Below, one piece after another: positions 44,401-51,096 of a stretch of 64,000 nucleotides of DNA; position 1 is the first letter of the stretch; each line of letters starts with the position of its first letter. Under the pieces are notes generated by a model. That model did no database searches. It was not told where the DNA came from and saw nothing but the letters and a program-made list of their open reading frames with translations. The DNA lies in NCBI RefSeq assembly GCF_012913485.1, contig NZ_CP051774.1, positions 1,302,001 through 1,366,000 of the forward strand. Direction: 5' to 3'. The position numbers and the translations under genes are program-made. Source of the stretch: Luteolibacter luteus. GTDB lineage: Bacteria; Verrucomicrobiota; Verrucomicrobiia; Verrucomicrobiales; Akkermansiaceae.

Positions 44401-44731
44401 TCGCCCCCTTCTTTGATCCCCAATATGCCTCATGACGAATACGGTCGCTGCAATATTGGAGGATGCTCCACGCATCCTTCTTGAGGCCTCTGGCGAGAGC
44501 TTGGATCTCTGGTGTGATTTCGGTTGCTTCGGAGGGAGCGAATGACATGACCCCGACACCTCCCCCCTCTAAAGGCGGCACGGGCTCCGGATAGTTACCT
44601 TGGAAGATCTTTCCGGCGATGGCGCTGCGCGTTGATTCATCGGCGGATTTCCAAGCTCCCGGTTCGGCCCGAACAGCCGAAGCGGCAAAGATTGCTGCCG
44701 AGAGAAAAGCAAAAAAATTCCGGAGTTTCAT
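38414..44731 (-). CDS. Rhs/YD-repeat polymorphic toxin
   Basis: 2105 aa. Signal peptide (residues 1-22), then a transglutaminase-like domain about 70-250 with GSGNSFDTAALMVALLREAGY (Ser where active enzymes have Cys) and HVWVTF. Many YD repeats from about residue 780 to 1830. The Rhs core ends at about 1889 (RYYHPQIRRFINADPIGFEG, DPNGL). The last 216 residues are the variable toxin tip: a hydrophobic pre-toxin stretch (HGLLDGIGLLPAAGEVADGI) and a C-terminal about 95-residue domain with PDITATKDGRTLRVNTVDT that could be a nuclease of restriction-endonuclease fold. Downstream gene: candidate immunity. Confidence 0.9.
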   Translation of the reverse strand: MKLRNFFAFLSAAIFAASAVRAEPGAWKSADESTRSAIAGKIFQGNYPEPVPPLEGGGVGVMSFAPSEATEITPEIQALARGLKKDAWSILQYCSDRIRHEAYWGSKKGATLTLLEGSGNSFDTAALMVALLREAGYQDVKFRYGMRIFSEQELEDWLGLISPLSDDGAPYPDSTDAEIRQKFGLPSDYPLSDEVLFTLHKIDFLILRGYPYLAPSGGDFKVPHVWVTFKDAQGTVREVDPSFKFLERYSFEIPSPSTFGYNRTTFLNNLGGSLTDSGRQISGIGVTTANGLNDQLSSFTNQFRTWLRTNHQGSSTDDFINRGYPYPIRGPITAHYLSAGSDYDAASTAIPVTSWNEIPSLWETKIKFTFGQAYNGSTKTFGVFYDEVEIPTNALGGRKLSLSYSGNSVNFRIDEESLAAFTATPTTIQMKVAVNHPGGEIDESGAFVDLGWMDDEEVKTYVRDGNAAYAIIYGFDPSAEHLRKSQERLDKYRKSGLGDGDWQVKTESLNVMGLNWMAQTRLVDNIVCTRTLVLPLSNHSFGRVSQEGAFYIDVGLKSSAFLSYSARKSTKLLKFHVNNYFGSALEHGILEQTQGPSLDALSTVRVIQLANAQSVPLHLANSSNWTSVRNLLDDAGNGWPVTALDKIASQITGAVNTDNAATVLVPRRGNIGMMATPATDKWRGYGYALNSNLNSGYYISGGYADGSYSGGYSNSNSASVSSNSITRYGSSEPGYYSMQAFLNGTSSDHTTIPRWAVIDPVDIASGAFLFENTDLQVGGPSPRGLSFHRSYNSNRADDSSTGLGNGWTHNLHVRATRRSAARAAMGDSALAQMAATYVAVSVALDVYANKANAKDWAVTALTAGWGVDQMRDNGISINIGGPTLEFVRMPDGTFVPPAGITMSLSSGPGGTLLLAERHGNTHNFDIEGKLTSTVDQHGATATFTYGTITVSGSPRTVLDKVSDHYGRLLDLDWVDGRINSVTETAGTLSREVAFSYTGNNLTTATDPEGKNFYYGYDQDRISSLVDGLGRTIVANFYDEQGRVFEQHLNGDPEKSFKIFISGYRNIERSPQGGETTYVYDRYGRCESVFDALGNESYSYFDGQNRIVEFAEPGNSAPSSYRPTRYTYNADHDLTMVLLPKRNASDPNSLYSATREYDSQKRLWKDSDYKGKKIIYTYTSKHQLETITDRKNQLVQTNTYYPDGSLATVKNGTNKITWYLNYDGFGHPRMIEYPSIVVDGVTVVPIETFLFDERGNLLEHTDRNGNKTTITYNERRQAEIVTLAAVDGASHTTEIQYDDAGNAYRRKDGNGNWLETEISQTGKLLSTKFPSTDAGTAVIRHKYDSADRREWSKDPYGRQTTFSYDLAGRLTSTTDALGRTAVDIFDENGRLEESVDFRNKSTFFRYTWRGELDQTRNALTHESTTLFDANGTKDTYTNNRGKVFDFAYDENGRPQSLKTPLLKERTKGWTVNGQIEYIREPSSDKTEFTYDGLGLVKQTVHMQGATVVATLIHARDRQGNIKSLKEGAKQVSYTYDERNRMRSFTDVRTKTIGYRYDGNGNLKELIYPDGKGSVFYTWNSLNRLESVTDWNGRVTRYFYDIAGRLIRGERANETERRYSYDAVSQLTGVSEISSSGQPLFFSYNRYDGGGRRDRETLFPSRHAVAASPFNAVYDDDDRLSNFNGTAVVHDSDGNMTTGPLGGVASSPFGYDTRNRLAAAGGLTYSYDPAGNRSSVVSGSSETKWTIDPNGPLSRALVREAPGGAKTWYIYGLGLLYEISESNQTITYHYDSRGSTVAMTADDGTTVVDRIEYDPYGRETWRQGSFDTPFRYHGSSGVQTDSNGLCYMRARYYHPQIRRFINADPIGFEGGTNWYQYAAGNPIAFADPNGLEPARVTINGTEMTDCIRYNPTLRGSPATWEDASPVVHGLLDGIGLLPAAGEVADGINGIIYFIEGNKVDGTLSFAAMVPVAGWGATGAKALKYADEAVEGVKYIDNAAKGGGRLGNPSTRAHIDDVATEMEKRGWEVTGGGGRLPEEYLPGPGGARNGSSFPDITATKDGRTLRVNTVDTRADGVTPTTREATNAARIRSQTPGDHLLLVPKPKKP

Positions 44732-45363
44732 TGTCCTTCGATATTCCCTTCTGGATCAAGCTGGTAGGTTTTTGTGGAGACCACCGACGTCACACCGATC
44801 AGCCTGTTGGTATCGTCATAAGCATAATCAACCGTCGCTGAACCTGTGCTTCCACCGGTATTGGGTGTCCCCGGATCAAGGCCCAACGAGACCTCATCCG
44901 CGTTGGAAATGCCGTCGCCTTCCCAGTCCTGTGCTCCATCACCAACACTGCCGCCGTTTGTAGCAAACAGAAGTGGGCTCGTGCCGAGCGAAGTCACTTC
45001 GTCCATATTCGATACCCCGTCGTTGTCAAAATCCGCATTCATCGCTTGAGCGAGACTTTCGATAGAAGAGTCATCGTAGTAGGCTAGGCGTACGAAGAAC
45101 TTACTGGCACCTTCGGTCTGGACGCCGTAGGGCTCCGGATCGACCCCGAATTCCATGAATGGAGCGAAGTGCCAAGTCACCAAATCAAGGCTCCATTGCA
45201 CGAAGTAGATCCGGTTCTCCGAACCATCGAAATCGATATTCCAGGTTCCGCTTGAACCTGCGGTGAAGGAGAGCTGGCGTTGAGGTGGTAATGGGACCGG
45301 GTCGGCTAGCGCCAAGTCGCAAAGACAGATCCAACCCATGAGAATTGCGAGTTTATCCTTCAT
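44728..45363 (-). CDS. Exported calcium-repeat protein ending in an Rhs-like strand
   Basis: 211 aa. Signal peptide (MKDKLAILMGWICLCDLALA), a beta domain (FVQWSLDLVTWHFAPF), calcium-type motifs DFDNDGVSNMDEV and DWEGDGISNADEVSLGLDP, then a final YD-repeat-like segment VDYAYDDTNRLIGVTSVVS. The stop overlaps the Rhs start (ATGA), so it is made together with the Rhs toxin and may be its partner at the cell surface. Confidence 0.8.
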   Translation of the reverse strand: MKDKLAILMGWICLCDLALADPVPLPPQRQLSFTAGSSGTWNIDFDGSENRIYFVQWSLDLVTWHFAPFMEFGVDPEPYGVQTEGASKFFVRLAYYDDSSIESLAQAMNADFDNDGVSNMDEVTSLGTSPLLFATNGGSVGDGAQDWEGDGISNADEVSLGLDPGTPNTGGSTGSATVDYAYDDTNRLIGVTSVVSTKTYQLDPEGNIEGQ

Positions 45364-45368
45364 GTTCT

Positions 45369-46262
45369 TTACTTGGAGGGGATGGAAGGTTGGAGATGCG
45401 GCTCGCGCTTCCAGAAACGGATTGTCACGTCCCCAGGCTTCGGAGGATTGGCAGTCAAATACGCTCTCCTCTCCGCGCGAACCTGTTCCCGGGCGTGGTA
45501 GGCGGCTTCCATGCGGGCTCCCTCTTTCCGGTAGAGATCGTGAAGCTGTTCCAAGGTGGCCATGGCGGGACTATCGGCATCTCCTTTCACAACAACGAAA
45601 GCAGGTCCTCCATTTGCCAACTCTGCAATTTCCGGGATCTCCGCCGCTTCGTATCTCCCTCCGTGTTGTTCCACCCATGCCCGTGTCCGAGAAGTATCGA
45701 CAGCGCCCACTCCCATCAAAAGACCGATGTCTTGAACCGTTCCGTCGGGATACCTGATCCGATACTCCCCTTGGCCGGTAAAATGCATGAAATCCAAGTT
45801 GGACCATGCTTCCACCGCTTGGTTCGGGCCACCGTTGGGATAAATCCGCAAAAGTGTTCGCCTTTTGTCATAAATCGTCGCCGACAAAAACACGAGCTCC
45901 GTACCGTGATAGGCTTCGCGCAGCTCATCAAGACGGGCGGTCACCGCCGGATCATCCGGTGGCAATGCCGGAAGCACGGGAGGAGGGGTGGGCAAGCCGG
46001 GATCCATGACGTTTTGGATAGTCACATTGATGGCTCCTTTGACCGGCGGAAGACCGGTCATTTCCGGCGACTCGTTGACCTCCACGCATTTTGTTCTTGA
46101 ATCCAGCACGCTAAATTCGATGGGAAGCGGCTTTTCAGCCGCCGATGAAACTGGGACGTCGCTGAGGACAGGAATCTCCACCTCCCATTTCGGGATAGCT
46201 TCTTGGCCATTCAGAGGTAGGAAGGAAGCCAGCAGAACGAGTTGAGCAGGCAAGATTCTCAT
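45369..46262 (-). CDS. Exported hypothetical protein, first gene of the Rhs operon
   Basis: 297 aa. Signal peptide (MRILPAQLVLLASFLPLNGQ). Middle: TARLDELREAYHGTELVFLS, FTGQGEYRIRYPDGTVQDIG; C-terminal helix-rich (YRKEGARMEAAYHAREQVRA). No family recognised. It ends 5 bp before the start of the calcium-repeat gene, so it belongs to the Rhs operon. Possibly a periplasmic chaperone or anchor for the toxin. Confidence 0.7.
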   Translation of the reverse strand: MRILPAQLVLLASFLPLNGQEAIPKWEVEIPVLSDVPVSSAAEKPLPIEFSVLDSRTKCVEVNESPEMTGLPPVKGAINVTIQNVMDPGLPTPPPVLPALPPDDPAVTARLDELREAYHGTELVFLSATIYDKRRTLLRIYPNGGPNQAVEAWSNLDFMHFTGQGEYRIRYPDGTVQDIGLLMGVGAVDTSRTRAWVEQHGGRYEAAEIPEIAELANGGPAFVVVKGDADSPAMATLEQLHDLYRKEGARMEAAYHAREQVRAERRAYLTANPPKPGDVTIRFWKREPHLQPSIPSK

Positions 46263-46565
46263 ATGTTATAATTGATTTTTTGCAAAATTGGGGGCATCGA
46301 TTCCTCGTTGTGTTAATCCTGTTAGCGGCCTGATCCACTACAGGCAAGAGAACTAACATAATTTGAGAAAAGTGGATTCCCGAATCGAGGTTGGAACTTA
46401 TACCATCCTCATTCGAAACCTGCCGCGGGACGAGTCATTGCCCTCTTCCGCTCGGAGGCTGAAATCACGCACGAAAATTGGCTAGGTTGCGAACCTGACG
46501 CCAGATACGTTCCGCTCATCGAGCGGGGAACATGAACTCGCTCTTTCTCGCGCAGAGGGCTTGGT
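46263..46565. other. Promoter region of the Rhs operon and mobile-element boundary
   Basis: The AT-rich patch just upstream of the Rhs operon (46260-46300, TTATAATTGATTTTTTGC) is the probable promoter. No gene seen on the remainder. Confidence 0.4.
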
Positions 46566-46970
46566 TTGAAAGCGCAGCCCTCTGCCGAGCGGCAAATGGG
46601 GCCTCCCAAAACGGGTCCGAATTGTGGGAGCCTTCGTCGGCTTCGATTCCACGGTTACTACTCACGCTTCATGTCCAGCCGCTCGAACGGGGAAGCAATA
46701 CTCGTAAATATCAGGCGGTATCACTGCCGCGATTGCCTGCTGACTACCAGCTTACTCCCGTGGTTCTACCTCTACTACCGATTGGTGAGAGGGGAAGCCA
46801 TAGCCAGGTTCCTCCGTGGCGACGGAATCGATGCATGCGACCTGCGCTGGCAGGAGCTTCTTTCACGTTGCCTCCAAAGGTTCGAGTCCCGGCTTCCACA
46901 ACTGGTCCAACCGGTCGAAGCATCCTTCGGAGTGACTTTGAATGGAACCACCCCCGCGGTCGCATGGTGA
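46566..46970 (+). CDS. DUF6431-like zinc-finger protein fragment
   Basis: 134 aa. The N-terminal half has PNCGSLRRLRFHGYYSR, then a strand INVRRYHC..CL-type region (ILVNIRRYHCRDCLLTTSLL) and PWFYLYYRLV, a pattern I associate with DUF6431, a zinc-ribbon domain found in transposon-like genes. The first Cys of the CxxC is missing (GPNCGS). It may be degenerate. The start is uncertain. Confidence 0.5.
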   Translation: MKAQPSAERQMGPPKTGPNCGSLRRLRFHGYYSRFMSSRSNGEAILVNIRRYHCRDCLLTTSLLPWFYLYYRLVRGEAIARFLRGDGIDACDLRWQELLSRCLQRFESRLPQLVQPVEASFGVTLNGTTPAVAW

Positions 46971-47473
46971 GTGATCGAAACCCGGCTGGGGCCGATCGGC
47001 GAAGCAACCGCGCCGCCCTATCGGCATGCGGCATGAGCTACGTGGAGGCACTTGTGCTGAGCACGTCCAAAGAAAAGGTTTCCAATCAGGCAGGGCACCT
47101 GAAACGCAAGGCTAGGCCCGAGGAGATCGCCCGAATCGAGATGGAGATGGATTCGCTGGGGAAACGTTATAAGGCCTGTGAGCAAGTCTTCTCCGAGAAG
47201 CTGAGCTACCCTAACAACACCCCGCCCGCCTCAATCGCACGTTTCTCCCGTGACCGGTAGCTAAAAAGGAAGCCTGTCTCATCGGCTGGCAATAGGCTTC
47301 CCCCCCAGGCCGATCCCATCGGATCGGCTCGGGCTTTAATCGAGGTCGGCGGTCTTTAGGCAAAACCCGGCCCATACGGTCCACCTCACGCACCATTCGC
47401 GGAGGACCGACACACCATCTTCTGAGTGATGGACCATTAGAGTCAACCGCTCCGCCTCCCCGAGGAAGGCAGT
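46971..47473. other. No recognisable gene
   Basis: Open frames exist but do not resemble any protein family and change frame repeatedly. Probably decayed mobile DNA downstream of the DUF6431-like gene. Confidence 0.4.
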
Positions 47474-47677
47474 CTACCGAGGACTTGCCCCGGCGTCCGT
47501 CTTCCTGACCACGATATTGTGGACCGCGATGATCTCCTCACAGGTGAGCAGGGTTGCCTTCGGCGGGCGGCCCCGAAAGTGCTTCGGCAGCCGCTCCAAG
47601 TAGACCTTGTTGCTTTCCAGATGTCCGGGAAGATGCAACTGCGCGGCATCCACAAGATGGAGGAAGTGACGGTTCAT
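47474..47677 (-). CDS. Small hypothetical protein
   Basis: 67 aa from the ATG at 47677 (MNRHFLHLVDAAQLHLPGHL). No family recognised. Coherent composition, but no supporting context beyond being downstream of the truncated Mu-like gene. Confidence 0.35.
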   Translation of the reverse strand: MNRHFLHLVDAAQLHLPGHLESNKVYLERLPKHFRGRPPKATLLTCEEIIAVHNIVVRKTDAGASPR

Positions 47678-47829
47678 AGGACTGGTGCGCGTTGAAATGC
47701 TCAAGCCGCCACGCTCTCGCTCTTGAACTTCAGCTGCTCTATCATGCAGTCCGCTACAGCGACATCGTCCCGCGTGCCCTGATATTCCCGGCAAGTGCAT
47801 CTACTCGCCTGCCGGGCCAATCGGCAAAT

Positions 47830-48213
47830 CTAGAACGCGCATCCTTGGGAGCGAAGACGAGATCGAAATGCCTGCCTTCGATCTTCCGAGGCGATAGCGC
47901 AAAGGTGGACAACGCGAAGCGACAGCGCAAGGCGGGCCATAGGGCGGTCAGCAATCTGCTGACGCCGATCCAACGCCGCTTGAAGCGATGCCGCGATCTG
48001 AACTCCGCGCGCGGCCGGCACCTTCACGGTGACAGCCTGCGCTTTGCCGTACACGAAGGGCGTGATCCGGTGCTCGCCCTCCGGCAGGTAAACGATCTCG
48101 TCAGGAATGCCCTCCGCGGGGAGGACGCTGGCAAAGGCAATGATCAGGCTCCGCATGGAGCCGATGTAGTCCGAAACCGACGTGAAGACGGAAGAGACCA
48201 GTGGTCCCTGCAA
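47830..48213 (-). pseudogene. Mu-like phage gpI-type protein, truncated
   Basis: 127-aa frame. The first 85 residues (SLIIAFASVLPAEGIPDEIVY, LPEGEHRITPFVYGKA, VTVKVPAARGVQIAASLQAAL) resemble the N-terminus of the protease/scaffold protein I of Mu-like phages. The rest turns into Arg/Ser-rich nonsense and ends early, so the gene is broken. It lies downstream of the gpF-like gene, in the order expected for Mu. Confidence 0.55.
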
Positions 48214-48337
48214 TGATCAAAACTGCCCGAATCTGACAAAATTGTATCTCCGATAACGGTTGCTGCTTGAGCGAGCGCGGCAGCTGGAAAGCGCCAGGTT
48301 CGACTGTCTAGTTCGTCATTCTTCCATTCTGGTCGAC

Positions 48338-48739
48338 TCACCGTGATCGAATCCCCCGATAGAAAAAGGGTACACGCAGCAATAAAAGGAAAACAAAGAG
48401 GTCCAAGGCTGCGTGAAAGGTTGCCATCAGCTTCGCATTGTTGGTGTGAATCTTATCTACTGCCTGAGCGAGAGCTGTCCCCGTTTGCACGTCATTTTGA
48501 AGCGCCTCAACGAGAAGATTATTGAATTCCACGTTGTGATACATCGCATTCCCGTTCGCGAACGCGAACATGAGGAAGCCGACCGCCACAACGACTCGGT
48601 GTAAGTTTGATGCACGCTGAAAAGCATCGCTAAAACTGAATCCAAGCACAGCTCCCGTAAGTGCCAAGTATAGCATCCACAGGTCGTCACTATGAGACCG
48701 TGTTGCGGTCCAAAGGTTGATCGTTGAATCAAAGTTCAT
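48338..48739 (-). CDS. Small polytopic membrane protein
   Basis: 133 aa from the ATG at 48739. Three to four hydrophobic spans (LWMLYLALTGAVLGFSF, VVVAVGFLMFAFANGN, LDLFVFLLLLRVPFFY). No family recognised. It follows the lipoprotein gene at 32 bp, so the two are probably one operon inserted between Mu-like phage genes. Confidence 0.6.
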   Translation of the reverse strand: MNFDSTINLWTATRSHSDDLWMLYLALTGAVLGFSFSDAFQRASNLHRVVVAVGFLMFAFANGNAMYHNVEFNNLLVEALQNDVQTGTALAQAVDKIHTNNAKLMATFHAALDLFVFLLLLRVPFFYRGIRSR

Positions 48740-48771
48740 AAAATGCTTCTGCCGTGTTTGTCGGGGGCTCG

Positions 48772-49917
48772 CTATTTCGCAAGCCAAGCTGGAAGCTCCT
48801 CCTCAATTTCAATGTCGATTGGTCTCCAGAACGCTTCTACCTTCGTCCAAGTTCCGGCCTCGTCACCACCTTGGTCACCCCAAACTTCGAATCTGGAAAC
48901 GACTTCCCCCCCAGGCCTTGAATAAACCTTCTTGCCTTGCGAGTTAATGTTCTCCCGGTGCTGCGAATTGGAATTAGGACGGTAACTCACAATTCGCCAT
49001 CCCTGTGGCGAAGAATATGCAGTCGCCCAATCGCTCCAACCGCTCACCTCCGTCCAGTCCCTTCTTTGTTCCTTCGCCCATAAGTTCACCCGAGATTGAA
49101 TACTCGAGCCGTTTTCCGCTAGGCGGAGTTCAGCTTGGCATTGCACACTCATGTGCTCATCATCATGAGTGCTAAAATCACGATCACCGCGGCCAACCTT
49201 CGGCGGCATGTAAGAAGTTCTCCCAATGTCATGACTAACTGGTTTCCTCCTTGGCTGCCATTCCAAAACTCCGACCTCAGGAAGTATGCCATTGTATCCC
49301 TGCCAACGGGCCCGGATCTTTGAAACCTTTTTTTCGTGAAGCTGATTCGCGATTGACCTGACACGAACAGTCACTTGATAGTGTGTAGTTCGATCAATCA
49401 GGCTATTGTCAACGGGAACCGTCGACCCATCGCCAAGAACCAAGTCAAAGCCTAGTAGCGCTTCATCCTTGTCCTTCGAGTCCATGTCATAGCCATGAAA
49501 AGTCACCTTTGACCAACCATCTGGAGATGCCTTCAAATCTATCGTGTCGGGAGAGACATGACAAAAAGCTGGCGACAACGGAGGAATCTTTGAACCATCC
49601 AACCTGGATCTCAGACGCTGGAGCGATTGGATAGCGCGATCCCCGAGGAAATCCGTATTACACCGAAATTCGACACCACTCTGCGCGATACTCCTTGTAG
49701 CAAGCTGCTGAGCATCCTGCCGTATTGTCTCCGAAACTTCTTTAGGAAGATCATTGGCGACCTGCTTCAGAACCGTTTGCCATCGATTCGATTCAGATGT
49801 AATATCATCAATGCCGCGCTCGACGACATTGACAGCCTCATCGACACTGTCGCACGAAGACACACCAAGAGACACAATCAAGACAGCTGCAAGAAAGCCA
49901 ATGGGGAGCTGGTTCAT
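48772..49917 (-). CDS. Hypothetical lipoprotein
   Basis: 381 aa. Lipoprotein signal with lipobox LGVSSC (Cys22). A helical N-terminal region (VVERGIDDITSESNRWQTVL, PKEVSETIRQDAQQLATRSI) leads to a beta-rich domain (FHGYDMDSKDKDEALLGFDL, VTVRVRSIANQL). No family recognised. Not a phage structural protein; located between gpF-like and gpI-like genes, so a cargo insertion is likely. Confidence 0.65.
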   Translation of the reverse strand: MNQLPIGFLAAVLIVSLGVSSCDSVDEAVNVVERGIDDITSESNRWQTVLKQVANDLPKEVSETIRQDAQQLATRSIAQSGVEFRCNTDFLGDRAIQSLQRLRSRLDGSKIPPLSPAFCHVSPDTIDLKASPDGWSKVTFHGYDMDSKDKDEALLGFDLVLGDGSTVPVDNSLIDRTTHYQVTVRVRSIANQLHEKKVSKIRARWQGYNGILPEVGVLEWQPRRKPVSHDIGRTSYMPPKVGRGDRDFSTHDDEHMSVQCQAELRLAENGSSIQSRVNLWAKEQRRDWTEVSGWSDWATAYSSPQGWRIVSYRPNSNSQHRENINSQGKKVYSRPGGEVVSRFEVWGDQGGDEAGTWTKVEAFWRPIDIEIEEELPAWLAK

Positions 49918-50018
49918 ACACGGTCGTTAGCGTGGCTGAATTTCAAGATAAATGTCGAGGCGATTTTCGGAATTGGGGCGAGCGAAGGACCGCCATTCCG
50001 TCAACCAGGTAGACCGTT

Positions 50019-50825
50019 TCACAGTTCATTCGCCAGGCGCTGTTTCACCTCCGGTCCCATCCCGCGGATACTCACCCGCAACCCCTCGTTGAGTTCCGGC
50101 AGCGGCTTCTCCAGTTGGCCTTCCGCGCCATCCACGCTCACCCCGGACTTCCGCGCCTCCTCCCTCGGCACATCCTCCTGCCCCATGCCGGAGTGAAAGC
50201 CATACGGCCCCCACGGCACACCGAAGCCGCCGATAGCCGGGTCGTTCCGATACTTCGCCCACCAATCGAGATCCGTCTTCAGCCGCACCTCGCCCTCATG
50301 CTCCGCGTGCAGCGGTCGCCGGTCCATCACGCTCCGCACCCGCACGAACCGCGCTGAGGGAAACGCCCGCCGCACCGCCGGCTTCATCCCCTGCCGCCAC
50401 TGGCCGAAGCCGTAGGCCTGCCGCAGGTAGGTGTTAAAGATCCGCCGCAACCGCAAAACGCTTCGAATGTCCTCCAGATCGCCCTGGATCACATCCTTGA
50501 ACTCTTCCGGCACTGCCATTCCCTCCTCGATCATGAAGCGCCGCATCAGCATTACGAAGTCCTCGCGCCCGCCGACCCGCAATGCCGTCGTCTTCTCTCC
50601 CTCCGGCGTCGTCACCTCGTCGCGTACCTTCGCCAGATAGTCGAAGATCAGCCCCCGCGCCCGGTCCAGAAACCGCGCGCTCTCCACGCGAGACGAAAAG
50701 AACGACCGCACACGCACGGCCGGCTTCTCCGCGGCCCACTCGGCCGCATCCCATTCCTCCGGGTTCGGATCCTTCTCCAACAGGAAACGCAACGCCACCT
50801 CAAAGAACATCGGTTGGTCGATCAT
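50019..50825 (-). CDS. Mu gpF-like phage head morphogenesis protein
   Basis: 268 aa. The segment RRIFNTYLRQAYGFGQWRQG followed by RPLHAEHEGEVRL and FGVPWGPYGFHSGMGQ is the minor head (gpF/SPP1 gp7-like) pattern: a helix ending in the Y-x-x-G-R/Q motif, then R..H....G and a Pro-Tyr-Gly loop. Shorter than Mu gpF (about 425 aa), so a short version or a trimmed gene. Its start overlaps the stop of a portal-protein remnant (ATGA, 50822-50825). Confidence 0.65.
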   Translation of the reverse strand: MIDQPMFFEVALRFLLEKDPNPEEWDAAEWAAEKPAVRVRSFFSSRVESARFLDRARGLIFDYLAKVRDEVTTPEGEKTTALRVGGREDFVMLMRRFMIEEGMAVPEEFKDVIQGDLEDIRSVLRLRRIFNTYLRQAYGFGQWRQGMKPAVRRAFPSARFVRVRSVMDRRPLHAEHEGEVRLKTDLDWWAKYRNDPAIGGFGVPWGPYGFHSGMGQEDVPREEARKSGVSVDGAEGQLEKPLPELNEGLRVSIRGMGPEVKQRLANEL

Positions 50826-50917
50826 GTCGTCAGTCGTTCGATTCTGTCCGCGAGTTCCTCGCGCCAGGCTTTCGTGAAGGCGTCGGTTACCAGATCATCA
50901 AGCGGCAGCGCTCCCGG
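50822..50917 (-). pseudogene. Portal protein C-terminal remnant (Mu-like)
   Basis: Only about the last 30 codons remain, reading ALPLDDLVTDAFTKAWREEL and ADRIERLTT before the stop that overlaps the gpF-like start. A portal (gp29-type) tail is expected here in Mu-like phages; the assignment rests on position and composition. The upstream side is replaced by a nitronate monooxygenase fragment. Confidence 0.4.
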
Positions 50918-51096
50918 CCACCCGCAGCAATCAAAGGCGCTCTTACTTGGTCTGCTATCTTGGGAATTAACGCAAAGGTCCCTACGAGACATTCCTCCGG
51001 CGAACGAAGGAACGCCCCCCTGTGGCCTCCCGCTTCAGCCCCGCTGGCCACGATGCAGTCAACCCCAGCCCGAGCTAGAATCCGATTCGCTGTCAC
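50918..51096 (-). pseudogene. Nitronate monooxygenase fragment
   Basis: About 60 residues (ARAGVDCIVASGAEAGGHRG, SPEECLVGTFALIPKIADQV, RAPLIAAGG) match the FMN-binding core of nitronate monooxygenases (2-nitropropane dioxygenase family), including the AEAGGH motif. Both ends are lost: a stop lies just upstream, and the frame runs into phage sequence at about 50,915. It marks a recombination or insertion junction. Confidence 0.75.

Noticed and set aside
46532-47260. 242-aa plus-strand frame
   Set aside because: Mixed low-complexity content in a different frame from the DUF6431-like sequence; no family support.
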